A stretch of DNA of 41,946 bases, taken from the NCBI RefSeq assembly GCF_000003605.2, contig NW_003146300.1, positions 64,056 through 106,001 of the forward strand, in the 5' to 3' direction. How positions within the stretch are numbered: the stretch's first letter is position 1; each line of letters begins with the position of its first letter. The translations under genes and the position numbers were made by a program. Shown in pieces: positions 30,331 to 41,510 of this stretch. Origin of the DNA: Saccoglossus kowalevskii (taxonomy: Eukaryota; Hemichordata; Enteropneusta; Harrimaniidae). The notes under the pieces were generated by a model. The model saw only the letters and a list, made by a program, of their open reading frames with translations, was not told the origin of the DNA and searched no databases.

Positions 30331-31839
30331 GTATGCATCTATAGTACACAGTACTTGTCATTGACTGTATGCAGCATATTTATTGGGAAAAAATGCTCAC
30401 ACACGTCAAATTTGGCAACAAGTCATACTGTGCATATAGCGACAAATTTACCGATTTTAGTATTTTGCGAGCGTGCATACCATGTACCTGTTACAAGTTT
30501 AATAACCGATGGAAATAAACATCCACGGTGTTGTTATGTTCGAGTTAGTAAGCTGGACGACGCTGCGCTAAACAGGCATCAATTCTCTGTGATTTAATCA
30601 TTAGATTCAATTTCTTTAGAGCTCGTATTCTATTGGCGGAGCCTCGGTGTTGAATTCCAATATGGTGATTACCACGCACCTGTGCAAATCTGCGCCTAAT
30701 TTAAACGAGCTCCTCTAAGCCTCTAACAAAACATAGTTATTCAATTGTTATTTAGAAATTTAATTAATACAATAAATACAATATGAAAACAAATATTGAA
30801 CAATGAATTAGTTTGCTACTTTTTTGCAGTATGTTGCGTGTTCAACTGATAACATGTGGTGTGCGCACGCTCATTCAGATTGAATTGTACTATCGAGAGT
30901 GTGTGGACAGGTGGCATATTCGTTGAAGAAGCAATAACAACTTGAACCAAATGACGCTTTTTTTATTTTTTGAGGAAAGAAGGGAACCGGAAGTTATTCT
31001 GAACAAACCTGCAGGTATAATGATATTATTACTCCGTTACGAAGCATGTGGAAAGTGTAATTGATAAATCCAACGTCAGCAGTTGTGTACTACATTGGTA
31101 TTTGCAGCGGCCTTCATTCATTTCTTTATGCGCGGGACAACTGATTAAACTCAAGTTCATGAATTGACAGGACCAGAGTATTCCATACCACATTACGTTC
31201 ATGCCGACATCTACCAGATCAAGATCTGAGTTACCAAATAAACTCATAGAAATATTGAAAAATTTAACAGGAAATTGCAATTAAATTCGTTTATGTTCAT
31301 TTTTTCGTCTTCTCATTACATGCGCGTTAGTTTATAACAACAATACTATTTTCATCGTAGATCCGACTCAAATATCGCATTGTTTGAAACAATAATGATA
31401 ATTATTTGAACATTACTCACTGCATTTTCATAATATTATATTTTTCAGATTTTAAGAGAAACGTTTGAAGCGAAAAAATGAAACTGCTAATGTTCGGAAT
31501 TAATTTTGTCCTGTTAATATGGGTTACTACTGATAGGGTTCAAATATGTTATTGTTCGTTTCAGTTAATTACTCGTCTATTTTGAAGTGTCATTTATTGC
31601 AAATAGTGGTAAATTGTCTATACAGTTTCATGAAAGGTTTGAATTTCAGTATTAGTAAACACATTTACTTACGCGATTGATAAATATCTTTTACAACAAC
31701 TATACATATATCTGTTTTTTAAATGTTACTCTCAAACTTACCTTATTAACATTTATATTTATGAATACATTCTTATTTGATTATGTGATTTGTTTATCGT
31801 TTGTTATGATTACTGTACAATAGTGAAAAGTGCCTCATC

Positions 31840-32530
31840 ATGAAACACATTATTTGATATATTTTATTTTTCAAAAATTATAATGTTAATGATTTGTTAC
31901 CATGTTATCAGTGTAAATACATTTTAAAATGTGTCTCTGTTATGAGCACTTGTCAATATTCAGTTTGTGTTTTACTTTTCAAAGTGTTGCGATGATAAAC
32001 ACTTTTTCAATACATATTTCTGGTGGAAACTCTTTTCAATGTGTGTGTGTTTGAAATCACTTTATTAAAACATATCTTCGGCTGAGACGTGTCGTGCTTA
32101 TAAACACTTTATAAATGTGTGTCTAGTAAAAACACTTGTAAAAGTGTTGTGATAATAAACACTTTTTATACATGTTCCTGGTGGAAACACTTTAGAAATG
32201 TGTGACCAGTAAAACACTTTTAAAATTGTTGTGATAATAAGCACTTTATATACATGTTTCTGGTGGAAACACATTTAAAAACGTGTTTCTAATGTGTTAT
32301 GGACAAAAACATCCCTGAATGTTCCACTAAAAGTGTTTTCATAATATACACTTCTCGCAATTATGCAGATTATAAACACTTTAAGTGTTTTTAAAGTGGG
32401 GACAAGCTTATAAACACTTTAAATGTTTTATCACAAAACAGTAAAAATGTTTTATTTTAAACAGTAATGTTGTAAAATAACTCATTTGCGATTTTAAGAA
32501 AAACTCTTAATGTGTTTAATTATAAAGTGG
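31840..32530. repeat. Right subterminal repeat zone of the CACTA-like element
   Basis: Three to four degenerate units of about 70-75 bp, each with GTGATAATAAACACTTT, an ATACATGTTTCTGGTGGAAA phrase and AAATGTGTG, lie between about 32000 and 32290. More scattered AAACACTTT motifs run up to the right TIR. Confidence 0.7.
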
Positions 32531-32922
32531 GGACAAAATGTGTCATATTTTAAACCACCCATATTTACAGTGTAGTTTGAAAATTCTACATAATTATGTA
32601 GTTTGAACGGATGCAATGCACGGCATCCATAGTTGCGTTTATATGTTGTTGAGAGGGTGTGATGCTGTACAAGTATGGAGCATTGCTACAAATACATTTA
32701 TTTATTCTGTACAAAGGTAGACATAGACATTTTGGGAAAGCAAAATAAATCTGACTGGCGATTCTATTTGACGAAAAAAATATGTCATCAAAAAAAAGCT
32801 TATCTTATTTTATTTTACTTTATTTCAATCAACGTATTTCATTCAAACCGACTGGGAATGTGATATCCCCCGTGAAACGTTTGTCACTTTGTTATTAATG
32901 TAAGGATTAATGCCTATGGGAT

Positions 32923-33511
32923 TATGGGGTGAGAATACCGCCAAAATTAGCTTGGTGTCATTATTTGAACATTGTTTAGTTGTTTGATCTTTATTTGGAA
33001 ACTTGTTTGGTTATTATTTGGTCATTATTCTTTTCTTTGGTCTTTATTTAAACATTATTTTACGCTTATTCCATTAGTGTGTTATTACTGCAGCATTGTA
33101 TTGCTATTGTTTCATTATTTAAACTTTATTTCTTAATTATTTCATTATTGTGTAATTGTTACAATATTATCTTAATGTTACAATTGTGTCGTTATTTAGA
33201 CATTATCTTGACATTCAATTGTTATAAGATTCGGTTATTTTCACGTCCAAATGTCCTTATATTCGGTTCGCTTGATTTGCGATAACTTCAACATTCGGTT
33301 TGCTTGACTTGCGATTACTTCAACATTCGATTACCTGACCTACATTAGCTGACCCCGCCATACATGTAGTATTCAATCCATAGTCCCGGGCCGCCTCCGA
33401 TAAAGCATTGCTCAAGATGGCAATGCGGCCTTTGTAAAAGTTAGCGGGAATTTCTAAATAATGGTCGTTTCGCCAATATCCAGGGAACTAACTGAGGTCG
33501 TCAGAGCCTGT
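32923..33511 (+). repeat. Left terminal inverted repeat of the 5.2-kb element
   Basis: Matches the complement of the right arm from GGTGAGAATACCGCC through CAGGGAACTAACTGAGGTCG to about GTCAGAGCCTGT. Differences include a roughly 23-bp insertion near 33406-33428 absent from the right arm. Confidence 0.85.
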
Positions 33512-33838
33512 TGGTTAGAGAATATTACTTCTCCAAATGCGATGACTGAAGTGAGGAGGAATTATTACACAGTTGATCGTGACACGGCTGACACTGTCAA
33601 TAACCGGCCTTTCAGCGAACTTGGTAGTGCCATCACGGTTGTTTTTTTAGTAAAAGTTGAACCATGTAGCATTCTGATTCTCATCCCGGCCTCTCTTATC
33701 TCATGTACTTATTGACAGACATATTCCTGTTATGGGCGTGATTTTTTTTACGTTCACTCCGTTATTGTCGGCTGATTTGTAGCGCGCCATTCATTTCATG
33801 GCGCTACGAAATCGGATGTCTTCGTTGGTAACAACTGC

Positions 33839-33871
33839 ATTGGCAATGAATTTGTGGGTTTCATTGCCAAT
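33839..33871. repeat. Perfect 12-bp inverted repeat inside the 5.2-kb element
   Basis: ATTGGCAATGAA at 33839-33850 and TTCATTGCCAAT at 33860-33871 with a 9-bp loop. A second stem, TAGCGCGCCAT/ATGGCGCTA, lies just upstream at 33779-33806. Together they form a hairpin cluster of unknown role. Confidence 0.75.
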
Positions 33872-34679
33872 AGCAATCACGTCAGTGTCATGACAGTTTT
33901 TCGCCAGCCATGCCTCGCATCTGCAGTAATCATAGTTATGCTGTATTCGAGGTTTTCGTAAATGTCGACTTTCGCTCGCAAAGTAGTTTCACAGTTTCAA
34001 TTTTGTTTTGATTCGATTGCTGTGGATGTCTCCTCCGTCAAATTTCCCCATATATTACTGGCCAAAGTAGTTTATTCCGACGGTTGACAAAACCCAATTC
34101 TGTAGTTGACTAGTAATTTGCTATTTAGTAGACGGGGAGCTGAATTCCATCGAAATGCATGCCCCGGTTGCAACGGGTTTCATAAGTTGCGCCATGAACT
34201 AAATAAATTGGGTTGCAATTGTAACTGTGAAATTTCGCTTGCTGCACAAGGTTCTCGATAGATGACACTGTGGTTATAAACATTTGCTGTTCAGTATCAC
34301 CACACAATGTATTTACGTAATTTACAGAAATATCAGTATGTGTGGGCGGGATTAATTCGTTTTATGGATCTTTATATATAAACTTTGACGGTTTATAGTA
34401 TATGTATAATGTATGTTCGTGTTTATTTATATCACATTTATTGACAGAATACTTCTTAGAATCATCATTTCATAACCATATGTTTTCTCCGTATTTCATT
34501 TTATGCATGTAATCCTACAGGAAACTAATAGTAAGCACACCGAGTATTAATTTCCCAATGTTTGTTCGAACATCGGAGTAAACACCGTATTTATATTAGG
34601 TCAATGAGAACGCCTCCGCCCTAAAAATTGTTACTCGACGAGATCTATGGCAACGTTGTACGTTTTAGTTCACATCTGT

Positions 34680-35000
34680 AATTCAGATGGGGCGGCACGA
34701 AATTTTACATCGGGGGCGAGATCTGCTCACAACCTCTAGGGGGTCCGGGGGCATGCAAAAAATTGAAATTTAGACAATCTAAAATGCTATTTCCTGCATT
34801 AGGGGGAAATTTTGCTGACACAAAGGGTTTCCGCTTGATTTTGGAGGAGCGAGGCCCCCAACATTTTCTTCGTGGGGCGACCGCTGCCGCTGCCACTGTG
34901 TTTGTATGCTATTGAAGAATAAATCGAGGTTGAGTTGTAATTATCACGTGCCCGTTTCAGTTTCACTGCTAAGAAGATCGAACCCCCCCTCACACACACA
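34680..35000. repeat. G-rich patch, probably an old nested repeat
   Basis: Contains CCTCTAGGGGGTCCGGGGGC near 34733 and TTGGAGGAGCGAGGCCCCC near 34840, ending near GCTGCCACTGTG. From memory such phrases are common in non-autonomous hAT-type repeats of marine invertebrates. No clear TIR pair or target duplication found. Confidence 0.3.
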
Positions 35001-37548
35001 CATACGCGGGTCTTAGATTGAGTAAATTCATATCGTTTTCTAACGAAACTAAACTAAACGGCCCTTTTCAGAGCCACCATTATCTTCCCAAAAGAGTGAT
35101 ACCGTACCAAAAATTACATAATTTAATTATATTCACACAGAAGTAATAAACCGTCACACATACTCGCCACGACTGGCAAATTACTTTGTGTGGAGTATCA
35201 GGGGGAAAATTCTTTTCCTCTGGGGTTCTCCACACGTGTCAGGGGGAATCTCGTATCGTCTCTATATCGCGTCCCCTCGAGGTGCGGGATCGGGGAAGTC
35301 ACTTAAGCTTTACAGTCAAATAAGACATACACAACGATAAACATTTCAGCTCTCGTCTTAGTCGGTCAATCGAGCACTCTATAAGACACAGCGCCCTGGG
35401 GTAAAATCCCCAAGACTATCGCAAGGCTGACCCAAGACTCTCCCAAGACTCTCCAGGACTGGACTCTCGACTGCCTCTGTCGTGCTGTACTCCCCAAGAC
35501 CAACTCAAAACTCTCTTTATTCATTTTCAAAACTCTAACCAATTACAAAACAGTAAAAAGACTCTAGGGCTTAACCTTCAATCATAAAGCCAATCACACA
35601 AAGTACTGAATACGTCATATCTTTTGATTAATCGTTCACTACATTAATAACTACGAATACCAACTGTCAGAATTAATAGTCAGAATAGCGACGGTTATCT
35701 CGTAATTAGTTCCAAATCACTGAGCCAAGTTCCGTCCAAAACTTCAAATAGGCCTAAACGATGACAGACATAACACAGCAATTCAGCTAATAATCAGCTA
35801 ATTAAGTCGACCAACAGATACGCAAAAACAAATATTTCTGCGTGTTTTTTCCGTGTCCCTAAATCTTTTAAATGAAATAAAAAAAAAAACACTGATGCAC
35901 GCATGTCAATGTTACTATAGTAGTTTGAGATGTTATGACTTAAGGTTAGGAGTACTTTAGGGTCAACTACTAGTATCTTATTCCGGGATCTCAAAGGCTA
36001 ATTGATATACAGTAAAATACTATATTTTAGCTGGAAATAATTTTCGCTGTTATTTCCCCCAATCACTCACGCAAATGCACACACATATGCTATTTCCATA
36101 TATTGAATACGTTGGCAACGGAAGTGACAAATTTAAATCATATTTGTATTAACACAACTTGAAAGCAACAGTCTCACAATGAATATATGTTCATCAATTA
36201 TCAAACTAAACATTCAATGAATCGGACTGTGGCGGTTAAAACGAAAAGACAAGGCTAAAACGAAAACAAGTGACAGTACGATTATTCTCGTCTACTACAC
36301 GCCCGGGGACTACACGTTCAAGTATCCAACTTCCCAGCTTACAACACATGATTAGTATCAGCAATAGTTTCCAGTACTGCCTGGATAATTGCGTATTATT
36401 AGTTGACATCAGACATAAACCAGTACAGGATCGTTTGAACAATGTCTGAAATTCCCGAAAGGGATGGGATGAATATGAATTGAATATCCATAAAATCTTT
36501 TGAAAAATCTGCTAAACAGTTCACCACCACGATTATGGTGACTTGGCGAGTTTTCAACGAAGACGACTGGACGTCTCCGGTCATGAGCTGGCTGGTTCAA
36601 ATTTATCCACTTTTACAGTGATGAATATTGCGTTCGAGTTGAGTTACAAGTAATTACAAGCCTGATTTACATTTTTCTTGTTGTGTTTTTGTCAAGGTAT
36701 TAAATATAAGTGCGTTGGGAATGGCATAATTATATTGCCTGAGTGAAAGAGGCTGGTAAGACTGTGTCACAATGTGTAATATTTATTTCCAACGCGCGTG
36801 GTCGACGCCTCTGATAGAGTTTATTTTGTATTTTGATTTTCGAAATGTATCACTGGCTGCGTTTTTTTGTTATGTCTCGCAACTGAACGCCCAAGCTGAC
36901 CTTGTTTTGGATGTAAGTATCCTATCCACTAAAAAAGTTCCCCTGTTCATTTTGTTACGAAATCTGCCCGACCCACTGGGGGGGGGGTACTGATATTTCC
37001 CGCCCCTACAATAAATAGAAAAAATCCCCTGCCCTCAACAACAATCCCTTGGACCAGCTTTTCCGATGAAAAATTCCATTGGCTGCACCTGATTGTAATA
37101 CATTAGTAATGCCGGCGCCAGTTCCAACAAGCTGCCTCGTCACCAGAAACGAATTGTTAATTTCACTTTTCACAGCTTAGACCACAGGAAGCCCAGAAAC
37201 TATAATAAACTGTACGCGGTACCTATGGGCGAGGGGAGGGGGCGTTATCGGTTGGTATCTAGTGTATTGGAAATAGACAAGGGATAAAGGCTCCAGCCAG
37301 CTCACATTTTTAAACTGGAAAAATAGGCGAAAAGAATGAAAAATAAAATCTATAAAAAATACCAGCTTGAAGAATATTAGTTGCTCTTTCAAATTTCGCG
37401 AGTTCACCACACGGTAACGAGTCTTGTGAACGGTTCTTAGCTCATTCCGGTCATCATATAATGATCAAGTCGGATCATCTCTCGCAAATTTCGCTAGGAG
37501 CGCGTCGTGTCAACAACAAGTTTTGCGGCATTTGATATTTCGTCACGA

Positions 37549-38127
37549 CAGGCTCTGACGACTTTAGTCAGTTCCCTGGATGTTGATAAAACGGCCATCA
37601 TTCAGAAATTCCCGCTAACTTTTACAAAGGCTTTATCGGAGGCGGCCCGGGACTATGAATTGAATATTACATGTATAGCGGGGTCAGCTAATTTAGGTCA
37701 GGTAATCGAATGTTGAGGTAATCGCAAGTCAAGCGAACCGAATGTTGAGGTAATCGCAAGTCAAGCGAACCGAATGTCAAGACATTTTGGACGTGAAAAT
37801 AACCGAATCTTATGACAATTGAATGACAAGATAATGTCTAAATAACGACACAATTGTAATAGAATGAAACAATGACAAAATAATATTGTAACAATTACAC
37901 AATAATGAAATAATTAAGAAATAAAGTTGGAATAATGAAACAATAGCAATAGGATGCTGCAGTAATAACACACCAATGGAACAAGCACAAAATAATGTTT
38001 AAGTATAGACCAAATAACCGAATAATGACTATATAATAACCAAACAAGTTTCCAAATAAAGATCAAACAACTAAACAATGTTCAAATAATGACACCAAGC
38101 AAATTTTGGCGGTATTCTCACCTCATC
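37549..38127 (-). repeat. Right terminal inverted repeat of the 5.2-kb element
   Basis: Complement of the left arm. It contains a perfect local duplication of an approximately 32-bp unit (GTTGAGGTAATCGCAAGTCA...) near 37714-37778 and an open segment reading SSLDVDKTAIIQKFPLTFTK and onward. Confidence 0.85.
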
Positions 38128-38428
38128 TGGGATATCTGAATGACAATAAATCATTTCGTTTCACCAAATATACGATTACTAGTCAGTATATGTATTCGTA
38201 TAACAGGCAGGCAGTTCGGAATAAGTACACTCGACACAGAGAAACAGTTGCAGTATTTTCTTCGTTGGAAAGATTGGATCATATAAATAGGAGAAAAGTG
38301 GATCGGTCTGCAAGATTTCGTAAAACTTGTTTTGAAATAATTATGAGCTTTCATAGAATGAGAAACTATTTTTGTTTATTTAGGCAGGAGAAAAGTGTTC
38401 CATGTGTATAAAAAACGGATAAAAAGCT

Positions 38429-39150
38429 TAACAATGTAAGTTTATTCTCAGAAAACAGTATAAACAATGTAAGTTTATTCTCAGAAAACAGTATAAACAA
38501 TGTAAGTTTATTCTCAGAAAACAGTATAAACCAAGTATGTTTATTCAAGAACAGTATAAACAATGTAAGTTTATTCTCAGAAAACAGTATAAACCAAGTA
38601 TGTTTATTCAAGAACAGTATAAACAATGTAAGTTTATTCTCAGAAAACAGTATAAACCATGTAAGTTTATTCTCAGAAAACAGTATAAACAATGTAAGTT
38701 TATTCTCAGAAAACAGTATAAACAATGTAAGTTTATTCTCAGAAAACAGTATAAACCATGTAAGTTTATTCTCAGAAAACAGTATAAATAATGTAAGTTT
38801 ATTCTCAGAAAACAGTATAAACAATGTAAGTTTATTCTCAGAAAACAGTATAAACAATGTAAGTTTATTCTCAGAAAACAGTATAAACAATGTAAGTTTA
38901 TTCTCAGAAAACAGTATAAACCATGTAAGTTTATTCTCAGAAAACAGTATAAACAATGTAAGTTTATTCTAAGAAAACAGTATAAACAATGTAAGTTTAT
39001 TCTCAGAAAACAGTATAAACCATGTAAGTTTATTCTCAGTATAAACCATGTAAGTTTATTCTCAGTATAAACAATGTAAGTTTATTCTCAATATAAACAA
39101 TGTAAGTTTATTCTCCGTATAAACCATATAAGTTTATTTTCAGAAACAGT
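38429..39150. repeat. 33-bp minisatellite with splice-like motifs
   Basis: About 22 units of the form ACAATGTAAGTTTATTCTCA followed by GAAAACAGTATAA. Two variant units with ACCAAGTATGTTTATTCAAG occur near 38531 and 38594. From about 39030 the units shorten to about 24 bp by losing the GAAAACAG part. Because 33 is a multiple of three, the minus strand stays open for 196 codons (38366-38956) as an 11-residue repeat ILFSENKLTLF, and the + strand for 84 codons (KQYKQCKFILR). Both are repeat artefacts. Confidence 0.95.
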
Positions 39151-41510
39151 TCGTACACGCATGGCTATATTTGACAATTACTACTGATTTTGAAAACGGG
39201 CGATTAAGATTTAGGTTTCTACACCCCGCCAATGTTTTACTATCTCCACGACAGTCAATTCTATCACCAATTAACCGGAAGAAACTATTCAATGGTTCTG
39301 TCAAGCCTCAGAAAACAGAATTGCCGCTTCTGTAGATTTTGCCTCGATAGTTGACAAATTCACACGATGGAGCACGAGAAACACAGATTTAAATGACTAT
39401 ACAGTTTGCAGGACCCGACCAAAAGACGTTTTGCGTATTATTATTATATTGTTTGTTCGATTGTTATTAATGACACGATTATGCACAAGGGAAATTGTGA
39501 TTTGATTACCTTTCTCCGCCGATTTATTCATGGCTTGCACATTGCTCTAATTCACCAGAAGCCGGTATATAAGTGTTATGCCTGTTACGGATTTGCCGCT
39601 CCCGCAGTTTTGTTCATGGAATCCATAACCAACAAAATAACCGGCTAACGGTCATCGTAATGCAGAACCCTCGCTAAGAATCAAAATACAACATGACAGA
39701 CCTCCGATAACAGACAAAAACTTCTACATCTGTAAGAACATAACTTTATAGCACATTGGAATGCAGGTGCAATAGTGCAATGTAGTTTTATTCGGCATTT
39801 TGATCCGACGTTCAGATTTAGATATGAAAAATGGTCCATTTCTAACCAAAAATATGGGTGACCACATGTATGTATTCACTTAGTGCAGGACTTTTCTATT
39901 TTTTAGACAATTTAGTAAATTTTAGTAAACAAACATTTCGTTCAGGACACTATCGCGGCACCGTTATAGTTGGTATATGCCACATGTGACATTTTCATCA
40001 ATATTTTTATTGCACGACATATCTGCTGTTTTATTTAGTACGTGAACGATTTAAGATTATTGATTTAATTTTAGTGTTATATATAATGACGATGGTACTC
40101 TTCATGCATTTGGTTATTGTTTTTATATGTTTAATGACATTTGGATTTCGGAACTTTATTTTGATTGACAATTAGAGAATTCTCAGCTTTCATTTCACTC
40201 ACTAAACGAAATCTCTTTAGCCTTGTTGATTGTTTTTACTTGTGTTTTACTGCGTTAGAATAAAAACATATATAGCATATTAAGTGAAGTATCTGAACAA
40301 TTTCAATTTGGAATTAATATAATATCTTTTTAAACATTAGTACATTAGATATATCATTACATGACAGTGTGTACAGTTTGTATTATTCAAATAATTCTAT
40401 TATGTTGATTTTGAACTCTGATGACTTATTTCGTTCATTTGATTGATATCTTGTCCAGAGCATCGCCATGTTGAGTGAATAAATTGAACAATGCCATAAC
40501 TGATTATTTTCTTGTTAAAAATGCTATCTATTTTCCAATATAAATGCTAGTCATTGTTATGCTTGTTAATGATGGTCATTTGTCTGCATACTTTTATTTT
40601 AATGTATCCTTGCCAATTCTGGTCATTTGTCAGGCTGAATTTATCCTTCCAATTGTCCGGCAACCTATATTTTTTTTTCATTCTCAGTTCCCTGATAGCA
40701 TGAACAATTTTATAAACATGACGTATAATTTCAATTCGACTCTAGCCAAACATTTTGACAGAAAAAAAATGCTCATGTTTTTCATCACCCATGGCAAAAA
40801 GTTGTATTGCTGCCGTGAAGGGTCAAGGTTCAAGAAGTGCTGGCGATATATTCAAGCAACAGATGAGAACCCTACTAGGAAGTTACCCCACCTTAACGAC
40901 CAGAAAAATAGAACAGTCAATCTTCAATCAACTACATGTTACATACAATTTCCTGGTTATTTGTGGGAATGAAGGCATCATGTCATAAGTTGAATTCAAT
41001 TCAAGATGTTTTTTAGTATTTGCTAATTAGGCGACTTATAGCCGGACAAAATTTAAATACCACGGAAGGGCATCGCATTTGAACTTACGTTTCGTGTTTT
41101 TACGTTAATAATGTCATGTCAAAATAAATTCCACTGTTCTAGCCATATGTGTTCATAAATAATAGAATCAATCCCTTTAAGACATACTAAACATACCAGA
41201 TATTATGTATAATGTAAACAGAGTGTAGAATGAAAATATACAACAAGATCGATTTATAATGCCGTATGCTATAATTATGAACATTTATTATTGATATTAT
41301 CACAATTCGCGATTGATTAGTTTTCATCGCCCGAGTATTTAATCTCATCTCGGCACCAATGCATCTTTGTCTCGTTGATTTTTACGAGACTTGATTTTGC
41401 GTGGCACTCAAATCCCATTACATTTCTATTTTATGGCAATGTACTGCACACTTTTTTGTCTAGGCTGTGGCCGATACAAAGAATTATCGTCGTTGTTATT
41501 ATTTAGTTCC
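39151..41510. other. Single-copy-looking sequence with no supported gene
   Basis: A 142-codon + frame at 40544-40972 is the longest outside repeats. Part of it (from about 40689, after TTTTTTTTTCATTCTCAG) reads FPDSMNNFINMTYNFNSTLA and looks exon-like, but I cannot assign a family. An 80-codon + frame at 39406-39648 is unrecognised. Nothing else stands out. Confidence 0.4.

Larger units (their letters stand above)
28907..32577. mobile_element. CACTA-like 3.67-kb element with AAACACTT-rich ends
   Basis: ACTACACTGTAAAT at 28908-28921 is matched by its exact complement at 32563-32576; with the preceding C the left end reads CACTACACTG. Both flanking internal zones (about 28930-29210 and 31840-32530) are packed with AAACACTT/AAGTGTTT motifs in both orientations, like the subterminal repeats of CACTA (En/Spm) transposons. 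The middle holds a 144-bp tandem array and about 1.5 kb of sequence without a recognisable gene. I could not find a convincing 2-3-bp target duplication, and the right end reads TAGTT rather than TAGTG, so the superfamily is a suggestion. No transposase seen. Confidence 0.55.
33512..37548. other. Interior of the 5.2-kb element
   Basis: No recognisable transposase or other conserved gene. Short frames (33461-33715 +, 34705-34896 -, 36409-36600 -, 36772-36993 +) show no domains. A cluster of CCAAGACT repeats lies at 35410-35505 and a G10 tract near 36978. Confidence 0.5.
32923..38127. mobile_element. 5.2-kb DNA transposon with ~580-bp TIRs and 6-bp target duplication
   Basis: The ends are long inverted repeats, left 32923-33511 and right about 37549-38127. 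The outer ends share ATGRGGTGAGAATACCGCC apart from the first base. TGGGAT sits immediately outside both ends (32917-32922 and 38128-38133). Within the arms are many ATTATTTGG/CCAAATAAT-type short motifs. The 4-kb interior contains hairpins and a G-rich patch but no transposase, integrase or polymerase that I can recognise. A 6-bp duplication plus long TIRs recalls Polintons, although those are normally 15-20 kb with AG-starting ends, or Dada-type transposons with 6-7-bp sites. It is probably non-autonomous. Confidence 0.75.

Noticed and set aside
29669-30364. 231-codon + frame with 48-residue repeats
   Set aside because: The repeat period is divisible by three and the array lies inside a transposon-like element; copies differ without visible coding bias. 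Kept only as a repeat feature.
32923-38127. Calling the 5.2-kb element a Polinton/Maverick
   Set aside because: The 6-bp duplication and long TIRs fit, but the size is too small, the ends do not start with AG, and no polymerase, integrase, protease or capsid gene is visible.
38366-38956. 196-codon minus-strand open frame of 11-residue repeats
   Set aside because: It is the 33-bp minisatellite read in one of its stop-free frames; the opposite strand is open too, and there is no start context, domain or splice structure.
40544-40980. Possible glycosyltransferase-like exon around FPDSMNNFINMTYN
   Set aside because: The resemblance to fucosyltransferase motifs is weak and does not continue downstream; no splice-linked partner found.
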